From Chitinophagales bacterium (lineage in GTDB: Bacteria; Bacteroidota; Bacteroidia; Chitinophagales; UBA8649), in contig JACJYS010000008.1 of NCBI GenBank assembly GCA_020635995.1, forward strand, positions 1-64,000: DNA of 64,000 bases, written 5' to 3'. A program made the translations under genes and the position numbers. The notes under the pieces were generated by a model, which was given only the letters and a program-made list of their open reading frames with translations, did no database searches and was not told where the DNA came from. Shown piece by piece: positions 41,358 to 51,700 of this stretch. Within the stretch, counting starts at the first letter, position 1; each line of letters starts with the position of its first letter.

Positions 41358-42659
41358 TTAAAATTTATTTGGTCGGTTTATATATATTTTCCCTTTAAAA
41401 TTCTTGCTACTATCCTGATTATTTGAGAAATAATAAAAATAAGTTCCAGAAGGAAGTTCTTTTCCATTTTGGCTTAAGCCATTCCAGTTATTATTATAAC
41501 TTTCTGAACGTTTAAATACTTCGTTACCATTATCATTAAATATCTGTATGGTAAAATCTTTATATAAAGTTACATTTTCTATTTCAAAATAATCATTTAT
41601 ACCATCTCCATTAGGACTTATATAATTATTTGATTTTAAATTATCATACTCTATTATATCATTTACTTTTACGGTAAATGTATCTACAAAAGTGTTATCT
41701 AAATTATCTGTAACAAGTATTTCTAACTGATATTCATTTTTGGTTTCATAGTCAAATATTTCATTACTTAACAGTTTATTCCCTTCTATTTTAAATGAAG
41801 AATTATCCAATGTATTAATATTTATAAATTCAAAAGTATGGCTATCGTTTGGAGAATTATCTTCAGCCACTAATTCTATAATTAAAGTTTCTACGGGTTC
41901 GTTTTCATCTATATACGCAGGATTACCCATTATATCTGTAGGTGGTACATTGGTATTAATAACTCTAATTGTAAAGTATTGAGTTATAGAACAGTTACTA
42001 TTATTTGCTTTTCCACCTATATGAATTTTATATTCATCTTGTGCTAAATAATCTACATCTTCTGCCAATTTAAGCGTATTGCCACTAATGGTAAAACTTT
42101 CATTATCTGCTCCTAAATTATCATTTACAAAAGTATATATTCCTGCTTGGTTTTGTCCATTCTCAAGCATCATACTCATATTTCCAACAGTATCGCCAGC
42201 TAAAAAATATTCATACACAGTATCGTTACTTAATGATAAACTTGTAATGTAATAATTAGTTTTTACTTGCAAAGGAGTGGCTGCATTTCCTATAGATGCA
42301 TTTTCTTCAAATATGGCAGATGCTAAGGTGCTAACTAACTCGTCTGTTTCAGCTTTATATAATTTAATTTCTACCGTTTCTCCCATAGCTACATTACTAT
42401 ATACTGTAGCATAAGCTAATTTATTCCCGTTTACATCTATATTAAATTTGGCAAAACCTGCTAAACTATCGTTTATAAATGCTCCTAACATATTATTAGT
42501 ATCAATACTTGCTTCACAATCTATTATTGCTTGTGCAGTTATGGTCATAGTATATTGATAATCGGAAGAATTTATATTCCAATTGGGAGGTTGTGCTATT
42601 ATTACACTATAGTTTATAACTAATAAACACATAGTTAACACTATTTTAAATATTTTCAT
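41358..42659 (-). CDS. T9SS type B-sorted surface protein
   Basis: 433 aa from the ATG at 42659 (signal peptide MKIFKIVLTMCLLVINYSVI...AQ); upstream in-frame ATGs are poorer. A first ~110-residue domain (PNWNINSSDYQYTMTITAQA ... YATVYSNVAMGETVEIKLYK) is shared with the giant protein. Cadherin-like segments follow, and the end is the gliding-motility/CHU_C domain: ISPNGDGINDYFEIENV and FNDNGNEVFKRSESYNNNW. Secreted through T9SS. Sandwiched between the giant gene and a PorP/SprF gene. Confidence 0.85.
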   Translation of the reverse strand: MKIFKIVLTMCLLVINYSVIIAQPPNWNINSSDYQYTMTITAQAIIDCEASIDTNNMLGAFINDSLAGFAKFNIDVNGNKLAYATVYSNVAMGETVEIKLYKAETDELVSTLASAIFEENASIGNAATPLQVKTNYYITSLSLSNDTVYEYFLAGDTVGNMSMMLENGQNQAGIYTFVNDNLGADNESFTISGNTLKLAEDVDYLAQDEYKIHIGGKANNSNCSITQYFTIRVINTNVPPTDIMGNPAYIDENEPVETLIIELVAEDNSPNDSHTFEFININTLDNSSFKIEGNKLLSNEIFDYETKNEYQLEILVTDNLDNTFVDTFTVKVNDIIEYDNLKSNNYISPNGDGINDYFEIENVTLYKDFTIQIFNDNGNEVFKRSESYNNNWNGLSQNGKELPSGTYFYYFSNNQDSSKNFKGKIYINRPNKF

Positions 42660-42723
42660 ATTATTATTGTTTATAAAGGTTTTATATCTTGTAGCTTTCA
42701 TAATCTTCAATTTTAGAATAACT

Positions 42724-42768
42724 AACAAATATTAGGGGGAGAATTTTTAATCCTCTCCCCCATTTGTT
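42724..42768 (-). terminator. Long hairpin between the giant gene and its downstream partner
   Basis: GGGGGAGA/TCTCCCCC (42735-42742 with 42754-42761), extended by AACAAAT/ATTTGTT outside it. It follows the giant gene's stop by 14 bp on the minus strand but lacks a clean T-run, so it may partially terminate or stabilise the mRNA rather than end it. Confidence 0.5.
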
Positions 42769-42781
42769 TACTATTATAGTA

Positions 42782-45700
42782 CTATTCTTTTATCAATTTT
42801 ACTGTTTCTGATGAATCTCCCGTAGTCAATACTAAATGATACATCCCTCCGGCTAAATGTAGCTGACCTAAGTCTATATTCAGTCTGTTAAAGCCTGCTT
42901 CTAAATTCACATTCTGAACTACTGCCTCTTGTCCCCATATATTATAAAGGGTTAGCTTAGCTTTTGTATCATTTTCTAGTGCTATATAATCTACCGTTGT
43001 TTTTCCTTCTATTACCGTTGGATAAACTTTAAATAGTTCTTTAATCTCACCAGCATTCACTTGCATTTTCATACAGGTTTCTTCACTTACACTTATTTTT
43101 ATTGGGTTTTGCAATGTACCTAAGTGTTTGTTGATTGTATAAGTAATACTTTCTTGTATTGGATAAACTTGCTGTGTAGCTTCATCTAACAATTGTAAGC
43201 CTAAAACTTCTTCTTGATTTCCTGCAATAGTTAAGAAACTATAGCCTTGCTCTTTGCTTAAGCTTATTTCATTAACTCCCCTACATTCATCTAATTGGTC
43301 AAAAGCTCCTATTGTAAGATTTTCATTTCCTATTAAATATTCACAGCTATTATTATCTAATGCCAAAATATTAGTCATATTGCTTGCATATTTCCCATTT
43401 TCTACTACCCATGTATCACTAACATACAAGTTCTCTTCTATCACTCCTCCAGACTTAAACATACCTGCTATTGGATACACAAAACTTGTTGGTGTGTTAG
43501 AATAATACATATATCCTTTTCCTGGTATCATAGCTTGCAAACTACCTACCCAACCCAGTTGTGGGTTATATACTGCAAATTGAGATTTACCTTTTATAAT
43601 ATCGCCATCTGTTGGGTTTAGATTGCCTAAGGCGTCTGTTACACTTTGATTTCTAATGGATATAAAGCCTATCCAATTCCAGCCTTGTTTTAAATCAATA
43701 GTTCTATTTGTAGGATCTAATACATCGCCTACAAGTACTAAAGTATCAATTTGATTAACCTTTATTTTATAAGCTTCTTCTGGCTTAATACCTACATTAT
43801 TTAATGCACCTACCCAGCCATTTCCTTCTAAGTAATTTGAAAATTCTTCTTGTCCTTTTATTTCATCCCCTGTTACACTTTCCAAACTCTCTAAGGTTTT
43901 ATCTAAGTCCATTGAGTCTTTATTTAAAAGGAAGTCTGCTACCCAATTCCAACCAGAATTTAAAGGTACTTCTACTGCTATACTATAATTTGTTTCAAAT
44001 AACTGAGGGGTATTAATAGTACCTATTAAGGTATTTGAAACGAAAGGTATAACATTTGGATTTACTTCACTAAACAATGTTCCTGAACTTGCATCCCATA
44101 TTTTAAAAGTAATATCTTCTCCTGCATTCAAATTGCTGTATATGTCTAAGTAGGCATAGTACCTGTCCATTAATGGTTCATACTGTAAGTGGGTTACGCC
44201 TCTACATTCACCATTTACAAAGGCTGCCAGCATATCTTCTTCATCGCTACTTACTACATCTTTTATTTTTAAGTAGCCTATTATACTCATTGAGTTAGTA
44301 TATTGTGCTGGGTCAACTGTCCAGTTTGGTTCTTCATCTCTTACTTTTACATTTATGGTAAGATTTTCAGGGAAACCAAAATCGGTTAGCAATTGTACGT
44401 CATTTGTATAGTCGCCTATATTCATGTACGGGTCTAATGTAAAGTTTATCGGCATTATACTATTAGGAGCTATTGTGGCAGTTAACGGTGTTACTGACAA
44501 CCAACTTGGTATATTTTCTATATCAAAATCTTTGGCTGCTCCCCCTTGGTTTACTACGGCTGATGTAAAACTTAATGGCTCTCCAACAGCTTTGTCAAAA
44601 CTTAAAACATCATCTTGCCATATTACTTGATTTTTATCTACATAAGCTATCCAAGTTTTAGGAGATTGCATTTTATTTCCATGTAAATCTTTCACTCCTT
44701 TAACTGTAATATCTAATGTAACATTTTCTATCATGCCACTTGCAGTAGTTGGTGTTATTATAATTTCATCATTATTTACACTATAAGTAAATGCTATACT
44801 TTCTACCGGACGCGGTATTTTTAATTTAGGCACGTCAGCTATTATATTGGCACTACCTACATTTTGAACCGTATGCGTTGTTGAATCTATTTGCTCAGAA
44901 ATTGTAATAGATAATAAAGGAATACCTGTAGGATCTAAAGCATAGTTTTCAAAAGGCAAGTACAATCTTAAGGCATACTCATCGCCTTGCATTCTGTTAT
45001 GCTTATCACGTTTAATTTGTTCAAATTTTCGGGAAGCATCCCAGAATCTAATTTCATCTATTTTACCTTCAAAATTTTGATCAACAGTTTCTACAGAGCC
45101 AGTAAAGAATCCTCTAGCTCCTACATACATTGTTGGTCCACCAAAATCATTATATGGTAGAGCTTGCACACTGTTTTCTAAATTTCCATCTATATAGCTT
45201 GTTAAATTACCCAATCTGTTTAAAACCAAAGCAAAATGATGCCATTCCCCATCAAATAAATTACTGTTGCTGGCTTGAAAATCCATACCGTTGTGTAATA
45301 CATGTAGCATACCATTGGCATCTTTTTCTATATTCCAGGCATACAAACTATCTGAGGCTATACCATCTGCCTTTCCTGTAGATAGTAGGGTAGCTGGTGT
45401 AGTTTGGGTAGAATTAAACCAAAAACTTAGTGTATAATCCATTTCTTCTGTAATGTTTACATCTCCCTTAGCTACTTTCAAATAATTTGTACCATCAAAT
45501 TCTATAGCATTTCCGCTTGGCTCTATTGCCCATGTGGCTCCACTAATAATTCCATTTCTTGCTCTTACATGGTCTTCAATTAAAATTCCATCTGATTCAT
45601 CAAAACGCCAGTTGTACAATAAGTTTGACTCCGTACTACTTAATAATTTACTTTTCTTTAAGCTAAATTCTGATAGCGTTTTCGTTTCATTCCATATTCT

Positions 45701-48700
45701 TACATCATCTATTTTGCCACTAAATGCTGCCGTATTATTGGTGGCATCTTTGCCTATTAGCATTTTTCCACTACCTGTGTACTTAGGATACAAAGTAGTA
45801 TTACCACTATTAATTATACTTGCCGTTGTAGTTTGAGAAGCTTCATACAACTCGGCTGTTTCATTATCGTAATTATACGCTACGGCAAAATAATGCCAAT
45901 CGTTATCTGTATAGCTAGTATTACTAGTTACACTCATCCCGTTAATGGTAAATTCTAACTCATTATTAGTATTAAAGCCAAATTTTATTTGCTCATTGGC
46001 ATCTGTTCCTTGACTAAGTATAGTCATAGCTCCTAAAGCATCTCGTTTAACAGACAACTCAAGTGTAAAATCTCTGTTTTGCAATGGTGCTCCGGCTGTT
46101 ATTTCTACATTATCATTTACACCATTAAAAGCTAAGCTACTGGCGTGGCTGGTTTCTGAACCGTTTAATACACCTCTTACATCAAAATTTAAAGAAGTTA
46201 AACTGCCTAAATCTATAGGTTCGTTAAATCTAATAAGTATATCGTCATTAGGATCTAATATACCATCTGCAGGACTTGGTGTACCAAACGGATGTGGATT
46301 TATTCTGTCCATTACACCTGTATGAGTAGCTGATTCTTTATCGGCTAAGGTACATTCTGTTACTAAACGCAAATCATAATTACCATCTACAATTTGGTCT
46401 GTTTCCCAATCCCATAAAGTAAATGCAGTATTAGTAGGAATTTCAAGTGCAGCAGGATTATTTAAGCCAGTTGTATCTTTATAGAAAGTTTGCAAGCCTA
46501 TCCATTGTGCTGATGATGTTGGTTTATAATCTAACCTAATGCTATTAAAGTCAAAGAAATTAATGTTATAATCATCTATTGCTATAGGCAATGTATCATT
46601 AAAACTATTGTTTAATACCCATTGGTCTGAAGGAACAATAAAACTCACATCGGTACAAGTAGGTAAAAAATGAGCACTTACATATACGCTATCAACAATA
46701 TCTGGAAAATCATTTGTAGCAGCACTAGGGTCATACTGACATATTGAATGTAATAAAATCAATATACTATCGTAATCATAAACGGGGCCTGGACCTTTTT
46801 CTATAGTTAATACTTTATTGATAGATGAACCACCATTTATAAATACATCTGTTGAAGGAGCATTACCATCTATTTTTACATACGCACCAAAAGGATTACT
46901 GGCAGGATCCATTTTTACTCTATAAATAACATCATCATTTGTTTCTGATAAGTTAGTTAGCGTTAAATTAAATACAGCTGCATCACTTATTGGTATATTT
47001 GTTAGTAATGATGGTGCTACACTAATATCTACTTTCTCTATTTGCTGAGTTCTAGCACTTAGCTCAAAAGATGGATAATTAGGATTTGAACTTTGATTAG
47101 AAGGTTCATCTAAGTAATACTCCGTTAATAAAGCATCTTCATGCGGACACGCTGTTCTACCTCCAGGTCTTAGTTTAAAAACAGGTCCCCAACCTAAAAA
47201 TGAAGGATAAACATCTACTGAAAATAAATCTGCTTGGTCTTGGTCATACAAAGTAAAAGCCACTGTTTCAGTAGAACTATTAGTGGTACTCCAATCTTTC
47301 CCGGAAGAAAAATTCATACCGATACTTTTAGACATTCCAACACCTGTATTGCTTACTTTAGTTTCTAATTCTACACCTAAGCTTGCTTCCATACCGTATT
47401 CTACATTTCTTGTAAAAGTAGAAGCACTTTCGTGAGTAATTGATGATGTAAAACTATTTCCCCCACTTATAGAATAATTATTACTTGTTTGGTTAAACTT
47501 ATCTTCAATATGTTGCTTTTGCAATTGATAACTAGCATAATCATCATAAATTTCTGCTGCGGCTATTCCAGTACTACTTCCTATGGCAAAACTATAACCT
47601 CCTATCAATCCTGTTCCAGGAATAGGAACAACACTTACAGCTCCGCCAACTCCTTGTGCTATTCCTGAAATTGCTACTAAAGCTTTATATGCATCTAATT
47701 TCGTTTTGTATTTATCATACAATTTTGTTAATTCTCTATCTTTTAATTTTTCTCTAATGCCTGCATCATTAATATTAACTTTTTCCCACTCATTAAGCAT
47801 TATAGATAATTCCCATTGCCTAATTTGATTATTAATCCAACGTACACTATCTCCTGTTAATGAGTCCTGTTGATTTGTTGCATTATATGTGTAACTAAGT
47901 CCATCCATAACTTGATATGAAGGATTTTCTAAATCTTTTAACCTTTGCCAAACTTCATTTAACTCGCCAGATGGCACAGCCAATTTTTCAACAGATAGTA
48001 TAGAATTTAATCCATTAATAGTGTCATAAGCCAAAGAATCTGTCAATCTCATCATATATCCAATCACTTGGTCACTTGTCAGTTGAGGTAAAGATGCATC
48101 TACTCTTGAATCGTCATTGTTTAAACCATAATTAGGATCTGATATAGGTAAATGTGAAGTATATTTTGGATTAGATTGTAACATTACATTTCTCAATTCT
48201 ATTAAATCTGGTATAATGATATCTTTTATATCATTTTCACTATACATAAATTGAGTACTATACCCACCCGGCACTACTGATAAACCATAAGTTTTAGCAA
48301 ATGAAAAATTAGCAAAAGGACTACCTACACACTCAACCTTATTACACAATGAATCTGGCACAAGATTCAATGTTTCTGATATACCAAAAGTTACATTTTT
48401 TGATTTTCCTATATACATATCGCTACCTCTCCCTGGTAAAAATTCAACTGAATTTGTTTCCCATGTTTGTGTATTGGTTGTAACCGTTGTTTCTGTTCCT
48501 GAATTACCTCCCGTAGCTAGTGTATTAAATCCAAAATTAAAATTATTTTTCATATCTGATTCTATCTCAACTCCAATTCCTGTTGAAAACTTAGCTCCAA
48601 CAAAAACTTTATCTGTAGAAGCCGTTGTACCACCCAAGCTCCATTGCCAAGAGTTTTCTGTAGTTTTTGTACTACCAACTTCTCTACTTGCAAAACTATT

Positions 48701-51700
48701 ACTGCCTGGAGGGTCTCTTAAAACATATTCTGGAATTTGAGGTCCAGAAGTAATAAACTGCTGACCGTCTGATTTAGTCCCTAATATATAAGCTCTATAT
48801 ATTCCATCATAAACACTATTAAAAATACCTGTAGGTGTCCCATTATAATTATATGGTTTCCATGGAATAGCCGTTCCGTTTGTTTTTATTAAATTAATTT
48901 CTAGTTTCCTGGTAAAACTATATTCCGGTATAGATAAGTTTTCTGTAAAATTAGGTTTACCAATAGGAAATTTGTAAACTAAGTATTTTAGCGAGTCTAA
49001 GGTATTAACATCACTCATTTGAACACTATGAGCACCCGGTTGAGATAACTCATTATTAAACTCAAGTTTACCATCTGTTGTTGGAACACTATCAATAATT
49101 CCAGTTTGAAGATTTTCATACTGTTCGTAAACTAAAATATAAGCTTTAATTTCAGTATTCTCTCCTCTTGCATCAAATACTGGCCAGTTAAATGAACTTG
49201 CAGGATTCGTTAAATCTACAGATATTGTATCATTTGTAACTGGATGAACATAATTATATTCTTTCAATCCAATTAGAGGTAAATCAGGTCGTTCAAAATC
49301 CATAACTACTATCTCTGGATTTTGTCTATAAATATAATCTAATTGTTTTTGGTAGCTAAAAGAATCTACACTATAAATTGCATTTACAGAATCGTATCCT
49401 AAAGTATCATAAGCAACTGTAAACTGAGGTACTGTATTCAAATCTAGTAAATCTAATACACCGAAATCTATAGTAGGATTACTTGGAATAGTAACTGTAG
49501 GTATGTATCGTAAAGGAGGTAAATAAGTAAGGTATTCTCCAGAATTAATATCAGTCATTAATGTATCTGTATAACAACCACCACCCTGCTGAGATGTTAA
49601 AATTATTTGTGCTTGACCAATATTATTTGTACTTTTTCCTAACCCCGGTATGTATTGAGCTTCTCTTAATCCTCCTACTACACGACCAACTACTTTTATT
49701 AATGTAGAATCTTGAAAATGAATTCCGGCTAAATCATCTTGAAAATTATATGTTCCTGAAGTGGGAAAACGTCCTATATTCATAATATGCCCATTTTTGG
49801 CAATAGTAATAAAATGGTTACCTATAGGCACTTGTATTTCAAAAGCTCCAACTGCATCTGTTGTAACAGGAAGTCCATTAGCTACCACTGCATTTCCATC
49901 TATTAACAAAGATGCCCCTTCTACGGCACAATAGGTATTAGCATAAAACAAATCTCCAGTAACTGTAAAAGATGAAATATCTTCAAAATCTATATTATTA
50001 TGTATGCTATTCCCTTCTCCTATAAACAATACTCTTGTACTTGGGTTAAACTGATGTATTGAATAACTAGGGGTTAAAACAAATGTTTCTCCAATACCAT
50101 TATATGGTACTATCATTACATAGTTTCCACTAGCATTTGTATATGAAGATGTTGTTAGCTGCGAAGCTGTAGGTATAGTACTACTCCATTGTACACCACT
50201 ACCATTAAAAGCAGCATGATTCCTATTGTAGCTTGTTCCTGTATGTGAAAAATCATAAGCATAATTTCCTCCACCTTCATTCATTTTTAAATATAGTTTC
50301 AAGCCCCTTTCTGCACCACTAAGTTGTCTTGAAAAATCTTGTAAAACAGTAATAGAATCCTTTCCTATATTCCAATATCTAAACTCGTCTAAATTACCTT
50401 GAAACGCACTACCAATAGTTATTGGAATGGTGTTATTATTTACACTTCCACTAAAAACAGTATAATTTGTACTTACTCCATTAACATATAATCGCATAGT
50501 ATCGTTGTATAGAGTTGCAGTTAGCTGATTATAATTATTCAAATTTACCATAGATGCCGGAACACTAACTGTATATTTATTTGTAGGAGAATTATAAACA
50601 CTAAATTCATAATTACTACCTACCAAGCCTATCTCGTAGCTTTCTAACTTATAAACTAAAGTAAAATTTGAGGCATGAGATATAGGGTTAAACCACAACT
50701 CTATTGTAAAAGAATCAGGTACTTGAAGCGAAGAATTATTAGCAACTTGCAAAGAAGATGTTCCATCAAATAATAGAGAGTTTCCTGTATATCCACCTGT
50801 ACTTTCTGCTGTAATTTTTACGTCTTTTACAGCTATACCTCCAGTATAATTAACCTGACCTGCTACTGTACCAAAAGCACTTCTAAAACCTACAGATCTT
50901 ATAGTATCACTATAAAAAGTATTGGTATTACACTGCGAACGCCCCACTAATGCATATTCATAAATAACATTGGCATCTGATGTTTGATCTATATAAAATT
51001 TAATAGCAGGATCTAATAAATCTAATTGTACAAAAGCACTATCTTGCTCCGTAATTCTTTTTCTTAATAGCAATACATTGGTAAGTTGATTTTCATTATT
51101 CAAATTCCAAGACATTTCTACTTTATTAGAAAAATAACCTTTTGAAGCTAAAAACTGATGTGTTCTAAAAGTACTATCTAATGCTTGAGGAGCAACTACT
51201 GCACTAATACTTGCAGATGAACTAACACCACAAACATTTTCTGAACGCAATATATACGTATAAGGTACGCATACTGCTCCAAATTCATCAATATAAGAAG
51301 CATCATCAGCGGGAATAATATAATCAGCATTTCCTGTAGATGAAGAGCGTATAAACCTAAAGTTATCTTCATTAGAAGGTGCATGTGAATTATCTGTCCA
51401 ATTTAATTCCATATGGGCAGTACCCGGCAATTGAGTTACTGTTAAATTTGAAGGGGCTAATGGTTTGTCTAGTGCTATTCCAACATCTGATGAAGGATAC
51501 CCTCTTCCTACACATTGAGTGCCATTAGCATATATCACAAATGTATAACCTAAATTTCTATTAGGTGCATCATATATATAAGAATTACTTGATCCTGAAA
51601 TTGAGTTAATAGTTTGAACCTGAGCAGGACTTCCAGAAGAATAATCAATAACATCAATTTCATAACTTGCCGGAGCCGCTTGATTCCATGACCATGACAA

